From the NCBI GenBank assembly GCA_913057875.1, contig CAJXPI010000003.1:1-48549 (forward strand): a stretch of 48,549 nucleotides of DNA, read 5' to 3'. Below are positions 19,867-30,113 of this stretch, in pieces. The DNA is from an uncultured Flavobacteriales bacterium. Lineage in GTDB: Bacteria > Bacteroidota > Bacteroidia > Flavobacteriales_G > Salibacteraceae. Each line of letters begins with the position of its first letter. Position 1 is the stretch's first letter. The notes beneath the pieces were generated by a model. The model worked only from the letters and a program-made list of their open reading frames with translations, was not told the DNA's origin and made no database searches. Position numbers and translations under genes: made by a program.

Positions 19867-19926
19867 AATATTGGATGTAGTTTGCACGCTGCAATCCCCT
19901 GAAATTTTAAGGAGCAAATAGTTGAC

Positions 19927-20850
19927 TTACTTCAAAAACTCAATATTCTTCTTCAATCCTTTCACCTTAGCACGCATAACCGGAGTACCCGCAAACACTT
20001 TTAAAAAAACCTCTTCGGTAATTTCTTCCCAGTCCTTTTTGGAATAGTCTTTCCATGCTACATATCGGTTAAAGGACGGTTCTAAACTAGGCATGGCGTT
20101 CTTAGTCCACGGGCACACATCTTGGCAAATGTCACAACCAAAAATCCAATCTTCCATTTGGCCTTTAAATTCTTGGGGAATTTCATTTTTTAGCTCAATG
20201 GTGAGGTATGAAATACATTTGGTGGCGTCTAGCTGGTAAGGAGTGTTTAAGGCATCCGTAGGACAAGCTTCTACGCATAAATTACACGTTCGACATAAGT
20301 CTTTTACTGGACCTGTTTCTTCTAATTCAATATCTACAATAAGCTCGGCTAAAAAGAACTGAGAGCCTTTTTTACGGTTTAAAATCAAGGTGTTTTTTCC
20401 CATCCACCCCAAACCACTTCGTTGGGCCCAGGCTTTCTCCATTACCGGAGCAGAATCTACAAATGCGCGTCCGTTTACTTCTCCAATTTCTTGCTGAATG
20501 AAATGCAAGAGTTCAATCAGCTTCTTCTTAATGACTTTATGGTAATCCTTTCCGTAAGCGTATTTGGATATTTTATAAGTATGGTCTTGCGGTTGCGGTA
20601 AAGCCGGCAGGTATTCTAGTCCAAGTGAAATAACGGTTTTGGCCCCTTCTACCAACACGGAAGGATCTACTCTTTTGTCAAAATTATTGGCCAGCCAGGC
20701 CATTTCACCGTGGTGATTTTTGTTCAGGAAAGACTCTAAACGAGGAGCTTCCTCTTCTAAAAACTGCGCTTTAGAAACACCAAACAGCGAAAATCCTAAT
20801 TCTTCTGATTTTTGCTGAATAGCTAATGCTTGTTGCGCATTGATTTTCAA
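19927..20850 (-). CDS. queG: epoxyqueuosine reductase
   Basis: [59 protein letters not shown]. Confidence 0.95.
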   Translation of the reverse strand: MKINAQQALAIQQKSEELGFSLFGVSKAQFLEEEAPRLESFLNKNHHGEMAWLANNFDKRVDPSVLVEGAKTVISLGLEYLPALPQPQDHTYKISKYAYGKDYHKVIKKKLIELLHFIQQEIGEVNGRAFVDSAPVMEKAWAQRSGLGWMGKNTLILNRKKGSQFFLAELIVDIELEETGPVKDLCRTCNLCVEACPTDALNTPYQLDATKCISYLTIELKNEIPQEFKGQMEDWIFGCDICQDVCPWTKNAMPSLEPSFNRYVAWKDYSKKDWEEITEEVFLKVFAGTPVMRAKVKGLKKNIEFLK

Positions 20851-21869
20851 AATAAGGTGGATTGGTCGTACGGTCTATTTCTACCTAAATGTTTGTACGC
20901 AGATTCGGTCACTTCACGTCCTCTAGAGGTACGTTGTAAAAAACCTTCTTGAATTAAAAACGGTTCGTACACTTCTTCAATGGTTCCTGAATCTTCGCCC
21001 ACTGCGGTGGCAATAGTAGTTAAACCCACTGGGCCACCTCTAAATTTGTCAATAATGGTAGCCAATATTTTGTTGTCCATTTCATCCAAGCCGTTCTTAT
21101 CTACGTTCAGCGCATCTAATGAAAAGTGAGTGATTTTTAGATCAACGTTACCGTTTCCTTTTATCTGCGCAAAATCTCGAACTCTACGTAGCAATGAATT
21201 GGTAATACGCGGTGTACCTCTACTGCGTGATGCAATTTCATGCGCAGCTTCATGATCAATACTTACATTCAAAATATCAGCCGATCGCGTAACGATAGTG
21301 GCTAATAAATCAGAGTTGTAATACGCCAATCTAGAATTGATTCCAAAACGCGCTCTTAAAGGAGCGGTTAATGAACCTGAACGCGTAGTGGCGCCAATTA
21401 AAGTGAAAGGCTCAATCTCAATTTGTACGGTACGTGCATTCGGTCCCGTATCAATCATAATATCAATTTTGTAGTCTTCCATAGCCGAGTATAAAAACTC
21501 TTCTACAATAGGCTTTAAACGGTGAATTTCGTCAATAAATAACACATCATTAGGACCAAGATTGGTTAACAAACCGGCAAGGTCGCCTGGTTTATCCAAT
21601 ACGGGTCCAGATGTAATTTTGATGTCTACGCCTAGTTCGTTGGCAATGATGTTAGAAAGGGTGGTTTTACCCAATCCCGGAGGGCCATGTAATAAAACGT
21701 GATCCAATGCTTCTTCACGCAATTTAGCGGCCTCTACAAATACTTTAAGATTCTCTACCACATGATCTTGACCGGTAAAGTCATCAAATGATTTAGGTCT
21801 TAAAACCTTTTCCAAATCTCTATCTGAACCAGATAGATGTTCTGGATCCGCATCTAAGTATTCGTTCAT
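20847..21869 (-). CDS. ruvB: Holliday junction branch migration helicase RuvB
   Basis: [59 protein letters not shown]. Confidence 0.97.
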   Translation of the reverse strand: MNEYLDADPEHLSGSDRDLEKVLRPKSFDDFTGQDHVVENLKVFVEAAKLREEALDHVLLHGPPGLGKTTLSNIIANELGVDIKITSGPVLDKPGDLAGLLTNLGPNDVLFIDEIHRLKPIVEEFLYSAMEDYKIDIMIDTGPNARTVQIEIEPFTLIGATTRSGSLTAPLRARFGINSRLAYYNSDLLATIVTRSADILNVSIDHEAAHEIASRSRGTPRITNSLLRRVRDFAQIKGNGNVDLKITHFSLDALNVDKNGLDEMDNKILATIIDKFRGGPVGLTTIATAVGEDSGTIEEVYEPFLIQEGFLQRTSRGREVTESAYKHLGRNRPYDQSTLF

Positions 21870-21950
21870 ACTTACAAATGTAACAAAGTGGCGGTGTGCG
21901 TTATTATTGTTTAATTAGATAATGCGGTTTTTTGGTAAAATAATCGTCAA

Positions 21951-22616
21951 TTACGATGCTTTTACAACTCGATAAATAGAATTGGTTTCAAAAGTGAGTT
22001 TCACTTTATATACTTCGTTTAATTTTAACTGTTCTTTTGTTGCTTTACTGGAAATCTGTTCCAAATCGCAGGCGTTCGATAAAATCATTAGAGCTTGGGT
22101 TTTATCCAATTCGAGTACAGAAAGTTGCGAAAACAGTTTTGCGAAAAAATCGAAGTTTTCACCGCAAAACCATGCGTTTTCTTCCAAATTATGCGGGTTT
22201 TTTGGATAATAGGGTGGGTTTATGAAAATATAGTCAAAAGAAGCTCCCTTTAATTCGTTGAATAAATCGCTTACTATTCCAGTAACTAAAAGATCTTGCT
22301 CTTGAGCAGTTTTTACTACGGATTTAACTGCTGTTTCATTAATATCAGAGGCCGTTACATGCGCTCCTTGAAATGCACTTTGAATGGAAATAATGCCGCT
22401 GCCACAACCCAATTCGAGTACTTTTTTATTCGTAAGATTTAGAGTAGAAACGTAATCTAGAAATACTTTAGTGCTTACCGTGTTTATAGGAGAAAATACG
22501 TTGGGCTGCACCCATGTATAAACCTTTTCAAAATTGTATTTACGCGGCTTACGGTGATACCAAAAATGGTAACGTTTGTAAAAAGGATGAATTAATTTTT
22601 GAATGAATTTTTTCAT
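21951..22616 (-). CDS. class I SAM methyltransferase (PrmC/HemK-like NPPYY)
   Basis: VLELGCGSGIISIQSAFQGAHVTASDIN, FINPPYYPKNP. Confidence 0.85.
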   Translation of the reverse strand: MKKFIQKLIHPFYKRYHFWYHRKPRKYNFEKVYTWVQPNVFSPINTVSTKVFLDYVSTLNLTNKKVLELGCGSGIISIQSAFQGAHVTASDINETAVKSVVKTAQEQDLLVTGIVSDLFNELKGASFDYIFINPPYYPKNPHNLEENAWFCGENFDFFAKLFSQLSVLELDKTQALMILSNACDLEQISSKATKEQLKLNEVYKVKLTFETNSIYRVVKAS

Positions 22617-23797
22617 AAATCTCTTGGGTTGATTGCTTTATTTAGTCCCATCCATAAAATTAGAATAACAACAAACTGTCCGGCAACTTTTAGGGCTAAG
22701 GCCCCATCAATTCCGTGGTTCGAAATTAAAAAATAACCTAGCCCAATTTGTAGAAACCCAATTATACTAACCACTCTTATTATCTTAAACTGAAAATCTC
22801 GCTTATAATATTGGTTGATGAGAATAATATGGAGCAACGTAGGAAGAATAAAAAGAAAAACCAAGAAGTATTGAAATACACTGTAATTAAATCCATACAA
22901 AAAATGTACTCCTAAAAAGATGACCACAATACTTATAGCCGCAATTAATGCCCCAAGCAGTAGGAGTTGCCCTCTTATTTTTTGAACCACTTCATCTGCG
23001 GATCGATAAAACGTTTTTAAGTAGGGAGTAATTAAAAAGGAGCAGGTCATTTCGGCCAACATTAAAAACTGAATTAAGATTTGATACTTGCTCAATTTAG
23101 AATAATCAAAAAAATGAGCGGCTAAGTACACATCCATTTTGGCCCGAAGGGTACCCACGAATACGAGAATAAAAAATGGCCAAGCCTTTATTAATTGCTT
23201 CTTATCGTATGAAAAAACAAATCCTTTCAAAGTGGGCAGGAAGAAGGGAATGTATACCAACAGTTTTAGGAAAGAAGAAATGCAAATGACCTGAATTATT
23301 AATTCTAAATTTAAAGAGTTTACCTGGAAAGCAAGTATGGATAGTAAAGAGACGATGTAAAGGGACTCCGCATAAATGGGGACCAGAAACCTTCTTTGAA
23401 ACACTACCAGCACCCGAAATGAATTGACTAAGAACTGCAATACCATCCATAAAAGAACCCACAACCTTAACTCGTTAAAAGCGGGAACTATAAATAATAT
23501 CAAAGCGGTTGGGAGTAATAAAACCGAACGAGTCATTAAATTTTTACTCCAGTTTTTGTTAACGGAATTGGGGGAATTACTGAATGATTTTAAAAGTAAA
23601 TCGTAACTCCCAAATGAGATGAAAAGCAAAATTAAGTTGCTCCAAATAAGCAATTCAACAAATGCACCCCACAACTCTTTTGAGTGGAACCTGATAATAA
23701 AAATGGACAAGATCAAAATTGAAAGAACACTCAAAATTTGCCCGGTACCGTACAGCACTACGGTTTTAAAACGATGCAAAATTTTTTGTGAATCCAT
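22613..23797 (-). CDS. polytopic membrane protein, flippase-like (polysaccharide/lipid export type)
   Basis: About 12 hydrophobic helices; N-term LHRFKTVVLYGTGQILSVLSILILSIFIIRFHSKELWGAF typical of Wzx/MATE-like flippases. Confidence 0.72.
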   Translation of the reverse strand: MDSQKILHRFKTVVLYGTGQILSVLSILILSIFIIRFHSKELWGAFVELLIWSNLILLFISFGSYDLLLKSFSNSPNSVNKNWSKNLMTRSVLLLPTALILFIVPAFNELRLWVLLWMVLQFLVNSFRVLVVFQRRFLVPIYAESLYIVSLLSILAFQVNSLNLELIIQVICISSFLKLLVYIPFFLPTLKGFVFSYDKKQLIKAWPFFILVFVGTLRAKMDVYLAAHFFDYSKLSKYQILIQFLMLAEMTCSFLITPYLKTFYRSADEVVQKIRGQLLLLGALIAAISIVVIFLGVHFLYGFNYSVFQYFLVFLFILPTLLHIILINQYYKRDFQFKIIRVVSIIGFLQIGLGYFLISNHGIDGALALKVAGQFVVILILWMGLNKAINPRDL

Positions 23798-23849
23798 AAT
23801 TTAATTGTCCGTTTAAACTGAACGAGGGAACTTTTATCTAAACCCGTAA

Positions 23850-25370
23850 CTATTCGGAGTAAAAACCTTCAATTTCTGGTTGACGGTATTTCCAAATTTT
23901 GTGCAATGCTTTGATTTCATAAGGTAATTTGTAAAACCCCGTTTTGTACCTCCAATTGGAAGCTATGTGAAGAATTGACTTTTTATATCCCGTAATTCTA
24001 AAATCGGACACCGTTGGATACTTACCGTTTAATACCGTTTCAAAATTTTGAATGGTATCAATCATGTATGGTTTTAACCAAGGCGTTAAGGGGTTCTTTC
24101 GTAGGTCAAAGTTTTCCCAACTTGGAGAAATCCATTCTTCTAACGTGGATGGAAAACTAAACCCGGCTTCAATAATTTGTTGATATAGATCAGAACCTTC
24201 GGTAGGTGTTGGACTGTACAGATAAATGATAATCTCGGTATCGGGATTTATTTCCTTGATTTCTTTAATGAAATTGATATCCCATAATATTTGTTTGTAC
24301 ACCTGTTCTTCGGTTTCGGCAGGCATTCCGAGTACAAAAGACATTTCAGGAATAATACCCACACGTTTCATACGGGCGGCAAACTCCTTAATCATTTTAC
24401 CCGATTGGGTGCCGCCTTTATTCATTTGCTTTAAGACTTCATCGTTACCGGTTTCTGCTCCTAGAAAAATCATTGTGCAACCCGCTTTTTTCATCAGTTG
24501 TAAATCCTCGTCCGAATAGCGGTTAATGGTATCAATTCTTCCCTCTCCCCAGTATTTGATGTTGTCATCCATAATGAGTTTAGAGAATTCAACTACGCGC
24601 TTTTTGGAAGTGAAGAAGTTATTGTCGTGAAACTCAATAGCATCAATTCCATATTTATCCTTAAAGTACTTCACATCCTTATACATTCCCTCAGCCGATT
24701 TACCTTTCCAAGCGGCATTAAAAATAGGAACGATACCGCAAAATGAACAGGTAAAAGGGCATCCCATACTGGAATGGTACGAAAGCGTTGTGTTACCCAT
24801 AAACGTTTTAGCCAAGTAGTTTTTTACTGGATAATATTGGTTTAAGTGCGTGTATGGAAGGTCTGGAAGAGCATCTTGATCTAATAGGGGTTCTTTAGCT
24901 GTTTTAATTATTTCTCCCTTTTCATTTCGGAAAATGAGGTTTTTTATTGCTCCAAGATCAGTTGTGATCCCCTTTTCTAATTCATCCAGTAAAGAAGGAA
25001 AGGCTACATCTCCGGGACCGTTAATAATGTAGTCCACCACACCAGAATCCATGCAAACTTGGTATTGATTAGATGCAAAATAGCCCCCCCAAATAGTTGT
25101 AATTTCAGGGAAAAGCTTTTTTAATTCTTGGGTAATGGGGATGGCTTGACGTAATTGTGGTCCGGGCATTACCGTAGAACAGAAATAGCCATACTCACCC
25201 GACTCGCAAAGAGAAATAATTTTTTGTTGCGGATCTTTTTCCAAGTTTCCATCCACAAAAATGTATTCACGTTTACCTTGAATAGAGGCCCCAACTTGAA
25301 GAATAGAATTAGGAATTCTATGCTTAGAATTGGCGCTTCTTGGATTGAATATGATGATTTTATTTTTCAC
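23850..25370 (-). CDS. radical SAM protein with B12-binding-like N-terminal domain
   Basis: SSMGCPFTCSFCGIVPIF (CxxxCxxC); Rossmann-like N-terminus. Confidence 0.88.
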   Translation of the reverse strand: MKNKIIIFNPRSANSKHRIPNSILQVGASIQGKREYIFVDGNLEKDPQQKIISLCESGEYGYFCSTVMPGPQLRQAIPITQELKKLFPEITTIWGGYFASNQYQVCMDSGVVDYIINGPGDVAFPSLLDELEKGITTDLGAIKNLIFRNEKGEIIKTAKEPLLDQDALPDLPYTHLNQYYPVKNYLAKTFMGNTTLSYHSSMGCPFTCSFCGIVPIFNAAWKGKSAEGMYKDVKYFKDKYGIDAIEFHDNNFFTSKKRVVEFSKLIMDDNIKYWGEGRIDTINRYSDEDLQLMKKAGCTMIFLGAETGNDEVLKQMNKGGTQSGKMIKEFAARMKRVGIIPEMSFVLGMPAETEEQVYKQILWDINFIKEIKEINPDTEIIIYLYSPTPTEGSDLYQQIIEAGFSFPSTLEEWISPSWENFDLRKNPLTPWLKPYMIDTIQNFETVLNGKYPTVSDFRITGYKKSILHIASNWRYKTGFYKLPYEIKALHKIWKYRQPEIEGFYSE

Positions 25371-25397
25371 TGGTATTTTTTCTATTTGAAAGCTTCT

Positions 25398-26510
25398 TTA
25401 TTTGATATAGTTAACCTCAATTGAAGAGGGTTCCCGTACAAAGGTAGACGTTCTAATTTCTGAAATGGGAGCGAATTTATTAACCTCGATTCTAACGTAT
25501 CCTTCGGGTAAAAACATAAATTCTGTATTGTTAATTTTTAGTTGATTAATTAATAAAGCTTCTACTTCCGCAATGGTCATATTCCATTCACTGGCCAGCC
25601 TTTGCGCACTTGGCTGTTGATACATGATGTATTGCAATTCCATTTGCACATGTTCTTCATTTTGGCTGAAATCAACCCCATTTGGTAACGTGGTTTGTTT
25701 AGACTCATGATGAGACCTAAAGAAAATCAAGGTGTCTTCTAATTGTTTTGCAGTTAAATAACCTGGGTAGTTTGATTGTTTACTAAAAAGAGGATTGATT
25801 TTACTTTCATGACACCACATGCATTTGGCAGGTTTTCCGGAAGTGGATATGGCAGGGTCCGCATAATCCAATCGAATAGAGTCGGCACTGAAAATGGCAA
25901 AAATTGGCTGTCCGTTTTCTGAAATTTCTAAGGTTTCAAATTCTAAAACTTGCTTCGAAACAGAATCTATCTCTGTAGATAAAAACAATTGGTGGAGTCC
26001 GTTTGGAGACGAAAAGGAAAGCGTACGATGATTGGGAGAAATAGATGAGTTGTTTAAAAAGCCTTTTTTGGGTTGCAAATGGTATTGAGAAAGAATGTCT
26101 TTTAAATGAATGGGAGTTCCAGTTATTTCATAATAATGAGGAGAAGAACCAACAAGTAACGTAATATATTTACCTAAATCAAAACTACTATTACGTAAAT
26201 ACTCCTCGGATCCTTGCAGATTTTTATGTAAGGAATACATTGCTGTATGGCCATAATCTGGGAATTGCAATTGCTGCAGATTTATGGTTAGGTATGTATT
26301 GGAAATGGTAGGGTTTGCAAGCTGTCTTGCCCCCACATGCGATAGCGCCCAATTTAACCCGGTTATGGCATTCTCCATTTTTTCTGCATCATACGAAGCA
26401 TTCCATTTTAATGTTATTTCATTTGGATCATGCGCATACGGTTCTATCGGATCATTAATACATGATGAAATAAATGGCAACAGAAATATTAGGAACGATA
26501 GATATTTCAT
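25398..26510 (-). CDS. lipoprotein with single CxxCH (haem c-like) motif
   Basis: N-terminal lipobox LPFISSC; KPAKCMWCHESKINPLF. Confidence 0.7.
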   Translation of the reverse strand: MKYLSFLIFLLPFISSCINDPIEPYAHDPNEITLKWNASYDAEKMENAITGLNWALSHVGARQLANPTISNTYLTINLQQLQFPDYGHTAMYSLHKNLQGSEEYLRNSSFDLGKYITLLVGSSPHYYEITGTPIHLKDILSQYHLQPKKGFLNNSSISPNHRTLSFSSPNGLHQLFLSTEIDSVSKQVLEFETLEISENGQPIFAIFSADSIRLDYADPAISTSGKPAKCMWCHESKINPLFSKQSNYPGYLTAKQLEDTLIFFRSHHESKQTTLPNGVDFSQNEEHVQMELQYIMYQQPSAQRLASEWNMTIAEVEALLINQLKINNTEFMFLPEGYVRIEVNKFAPISEIRTSTFVREPSSIEVNYIK

Positions 26511-27883
26511 GAGTTTAACTTCATTAATACCGTTGCCGCAATCGATTTACTTTTAGATTTTAGACCTTTTAGCGTTTTGCCGCTTTTGAATTCCTTAGCC
26601 GCATTGACTTCATTTACCACATGATTTACCGCGTAATTATAGAATTTTCTGGGGTAAGTTCTTTTAAAATCAATATCTCTATCGGTAGATTTATTCCAAT
26701 CTGGTTTTTGAATAATTTGATCTTCAATCTGATTGTATAAACCAGTTCCTTTTATGGGGTAGGCCACGGTTATGGTAAAGCTATCAGGATCTGCTTTTTT
26801 AAGGTAATTCACCGTCAGGTCAATATCTTCTTTGGTTTCGGTAGGGTAGCCTACCATGATAAAAGTACCGGTAGCAATACCAAATTCTTTAGTTCGAATA
26901 ATCATATCGCGAACCAAGTCAATATCCACTCTACGGTCCATTTCATTAATTATTCGTTGCGATCCACTTTCTGCTCCAATCCATATTTTACTGCAGCCCA
27001 TTTCTTTGAGCATTTGTAGGACCTCATCGTTTAAGCGCTCCGCTCGCGTAATAATCTCAAATGGAATAACAATTTGATGCTTTTTGAATTCTTGATGTAA
27101 TTCTCGCAACCATTTATGATTTACGGTAAAAACATCATCTACAAACCATAAGGAGTCGGGTTTGTAATTTTCTATTAATCCTTTAATTTCTTGAACTACC
27201 AGTTCTGGAGATCTTCTTCGGTAACTTTTTCCATACACTGCCGTACTACACCATTTACAGGTATAGGGGCAACCTCTTTGGGTAGAGATGTTGAGGGTAT
27301 TGGTGCCATGAAATTCTTTCCATGCGTTTAAGTATAAACTTAAATCAATGGCTTCTCTGTCAGGTACCGGAAGTTGATTCATGTCTTTGATTTTGACACG
27401 CGCTTCCGTTTGAATCAAATTGTTTCCTTCTAAAAACGCAATACCTGAAATGGCCGTAAAATCACTTTCACAAATGAGCGCTTTTGATAGCTCAGTAAGC
27501 GTTTGCTCTCCCTCACCAATCACCAAAAAATCAGCTCCAAAATGAAGATAGTTATCGCAATTGTAAGTCACATCAGGACCGCCCATTATTACCTTAGAAT
27601 CCTGTAATTCCGGTTGCGTTTTAATCCATTTCATAAAACGGATATTATTCACTTTAGTCATCAAATTGGCATAGATGGCAATGACCTTGGGTTTTGCGTT
27701 TAATACCACTTTTTGAAGTTCTTCATACGTAGAAAACGTTGAGTCAAAAACCTTTACCTCTAGGTTTTCTTGCTTGAGATAAGCAGATAAATACAATAAA
27801 CCCAATGGAGGATAAGGACGCATTATTTTTTGTTCAATAGCGTCTTCGGCAATAAAGTAACCATGTGTGAGTAGTACATCCAT
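26507..27883 (-). CDS. radical SAM protein with B12-binding-like N-terminal domain
   Basis: MRPYPPLGLLYLSAYLKQ, GGPDVTYN, GEGEQTL, TQRGCPYTCKWCSTAVYGKSYRRRSPE. Confidence 0.92.
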   Translation of the reverse strand: MDVLLTHGYFIAEDAIEQKIMRPYPPLGLLYLSAYLKQENLEVKVFDSTFSTYEELQKVVLNAKPKVIAIYANLMTKVNNIRFMKWIKTQPELQDSKVIMGGPDVTYNCDNYLHFGADFLVIGEGEQTLTELSKALICESDFTAISGIAFLEGNNLIQTEARVKIKDMNQLPVPDREAIDLSLYLNAWKEFHGTNTLNISTQRGCPYTCKWCSTAVYGKSYRRRSPELVVQEIKGLIENYKPDSLWFVDDVFTVNHKWLRELHQEFKKHQIVIPFEIITRAERLNDEVLQMLKEMGCSKIWIGAESGSQRIINEMDRRVDIDLVRDMIIRTKEFGIATGTFIMVGYPTETKEDIDLTVNYLKKADPDSFTITVAYPIKGTGLYNQIEDQIIQKPDWNKSTDRDIDFKRTYPRKFYNYAVNHVVNEVNAAKEFKSGKTLKGLKSKSKSIAATVLMKLNS

Positions 27884-28665
27884 TACCGTAGATTTAATGA
27901 AATGAGGTAATGGTCTGACAAAGCAGATAAAAAGAAAGAGTTAGAAGCCTTTTCATCTCTTTTTTCAAAGAAACGAAGTGTTTTTGGATAATTTAAGAAT
28001 AGCTTATTTAGGTAGGATGGTGGAACAAATAATCCGATTGGAGAAATCCATTTCATTTTAAATTTTGAAGCTAGTTTTATTACATTCAATGGAGAATAAT
28101 AGTATGTTTTAACCTCTTTTCCATCTAATTTAGCAAGTACCCCACTTTTGTTTTTTCTTCTAAATGCCTTTTTCCAATTAAATTTTGATAAGAAGTATAA
28201 GGTTTCCCAACCACAAAACTCAGGCATTATTACCATGATTAATTGGCCGTTCTTTTCTAATCTAGTGGAAGCCACCTCTAGAAACGTCTGTAACTGTAAT
28301 GTTGTTAGACAATTTAGTCCACCGAAATTAGAGAAAATGACATCGTATTTTTCATCGGAATGAAATGTAGACAATTGGTTGATGTCTAATACCTCACTAC
28401 TTACATTCGGAAACTCCAGCGTTTTTTTTTGAGTAACCGAAACCATTTCGTACGAGATATCCGTAGCTAAAACTTGAGCTCCTTTCTTAGCGAAATACAA
28501 TGCATCTTGACCGGTTCCACAGTTTATTTCAAGCACCCTAACTTGGTTAAAATCTAATTGTAACTTTTCTAATTGATGGTGCACTAACTGTCGTTGCGCT
28601 TTGCCTATAGCAGTCTGTGTAAAATCAGTATCATACCGATTGGCTATGTGATCAAAATCGGCCAT
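27883..28665 (-). CDS. class I SAM-dependent methyltransferase
   Basis: RVLEINCGTGQDALYFAKKGAQVLATDISYEMV. Confidence 0.85.
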   Translation of the reverse strand: MADFDHIANRYDTDFTQTAIGKAQRQLVHHQLEKLQLDFNQVRVLEINCGTGQDALYFAKKGAQVLATDISYEMVSVTQKKTLEFPNVSSEVLDINQLSTFHSDEKYDVIFSNFGGLNCLTTLQLQTFLEVASTRLEKNGQLIMVIMPEFCGWETLYFLSKFNWKKAFRRKNKSGVLAKLDGKEVKTYYYSPLNVIKLASKFKMKWISPIGLFVPPSYLNKLFLNYPKTLRFFEKRDEKASNSFFLSALSDHYLISLNLR

Positions 28666-30113
28666 TAAGTGTTGGTATTACTTAGGGTATGTAACTGAGA
28701 TTTCATATTAGCAATCAATGGCATATACACGATACGTTTACCTAGCATTTTAATTCCTTGATTACTTAATGGATTATGACTTTTTAGCCATTTTTTAGCT
28801 TGAGCATGACGATACACTTTATGCACGTATCTGTGCAGTAATTTATAATAATCCTGATTAAAAGTATTTTGAAACATCATGGCCAAATCATCCGAATCCG
28901 TCCAGTTGGCTTTAGTTCCTAATTGGGTTTTTACTTTATCGTAAAAAGGTGTCCCAGGTAAAGGGTACGAAACACTTACACCAATATTGTCGGGCATATT
29001 ACGCAGCAACATTTCTATGGTAGCCTCAATGTCTTCTTTGGTTTCTCCTAAGTACCCGAATTGTAAGAAATACGCTACCAAAACTCCTTTAGATTGGAGT
29101 AAAGTCGTGCTTTTTTCAATCTGTTCAATGGTGGTACCTTTATCCATAGCATCCAGTACCTTTTGAGAGCCACTTTCCGCGCCAATCCATACTTCTTCTA
29201 ATCCCGAGCTTACGAGTGCATCAATGTTATTTTCTTTTAAAAGCAGATCAGCTCTACTTTGAATTTTGTAACGAATAGAGAGTTGGGCATTTTTTAATTC
29301 TTCATCAAAAGTTTGTACCCATCCTGGTTTTAATCCAAAAATATCATCGCACATCCAGTACTTAATCACTCCAAAATGCTCTTTGATCCAAAGCATTTCT
29401 TCCACCACACTTTTAGGAGAGCGCACATTGTAACGTTGCCCATAAATAGGCTTTGCACACCAATTGCAATGGTATGGACATCCGCGGGTGGTGGCCATGT
29501 TTAGCGTAAACTCATGACCGTGTTGTTTCCAAATAGCTTTGTATGCGTCTAAATCAATTAAATCCCAAGCCGGTTGAGGTAGGGAATCTAAATCTTTCAA
29601 AACGGGACGTTTGCCGGTGTTAATCAGTTCTTCTTGTTTAAAGCAAATTCCTTTAACGTCTTTTAAATCGGTGTTGTTTTCAAAGCTTTGAATGGATTCT
29701 AGTAAGGATATCTCGCCTTCACCTAGCAAAATAACATCGGCACCTTTTTCGAGGTATTGTTCAAAATGATCGGTAGAATCAGAACTTGAAACTAGTATTT
29801 TACATTGATGCTTTTTGGCCATTTGCATCATGTTAAATGCAGCCTCTCGCATATTGGTCAAGCACATTTTGGTGAGGTAATTGAACCCGTCATCATATAA
29901 AACCAGATAATCAGGTTTTTCATTTTGTAAAATCTGTTCAATTTCAATGGGGCTATCTTTCAAACACACGTCAAATAAAGAAATATCAAAACCATTTTCG
30001 CGCATGAATGAGGCGGCATAAATGGTACCCAACGGAGGATAAGGCATTCCTGTTTTCCACTGTTTTGGATCTAATTTATAGTAGTAACTATGACTAAATA
30101 AAATCTTTGGCAT
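28665..30113 (-). CDS. radical SAM protein with B12-binding-like N-terminal domain
   Basis: GMPYPPLGTIYAASFMREN, TTRGCPYHCNWCAKPIYGQRYNVRSPKSVVEEM. Confidence 0.92.
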   Translation of the reverse strand: MPKILFSHSYYYKLDPKQWKTGMPYPPLGTIYAASFMRENGFDISLFDVCLKDSPIEIEQILQNEKPDYLVLYDDGFNYLTKMCLTNMREAAFNMMQMAKKHQCKILVSSSDSTDHFEQYLEKGADVILLGEGEISLLESIQSFENNTDLKDVKGICFKQEELINTGKRPVLKDLDSLPQPAWDLIDLDAYKAIWKQHGHEFTLNMATTRGCPYHCNWCAKPIYGQRYNVRSPKSVVEEMLWIKEHFGVIKYWMCDDIFGLKPGWVQTFDEELKNAQLSIRYKIQSRADLLLKENNIDALVSSGLEEVWIGAESGSQKVLDAMDKGTTIEQIEKSTTLLQSKGVLVAYFLQFGYLGETKEDIEATIEMLLRNMPDNIGVSVSYPLPGTPFYDKVKTQLGTKANWTDSDDLAMMFQNTFNQDYYKLLHRYVHKVYRHAQAKKWLKSHNPLSNQGIKMLGKRIVYMPLIANMKSQLHTLSNTNT

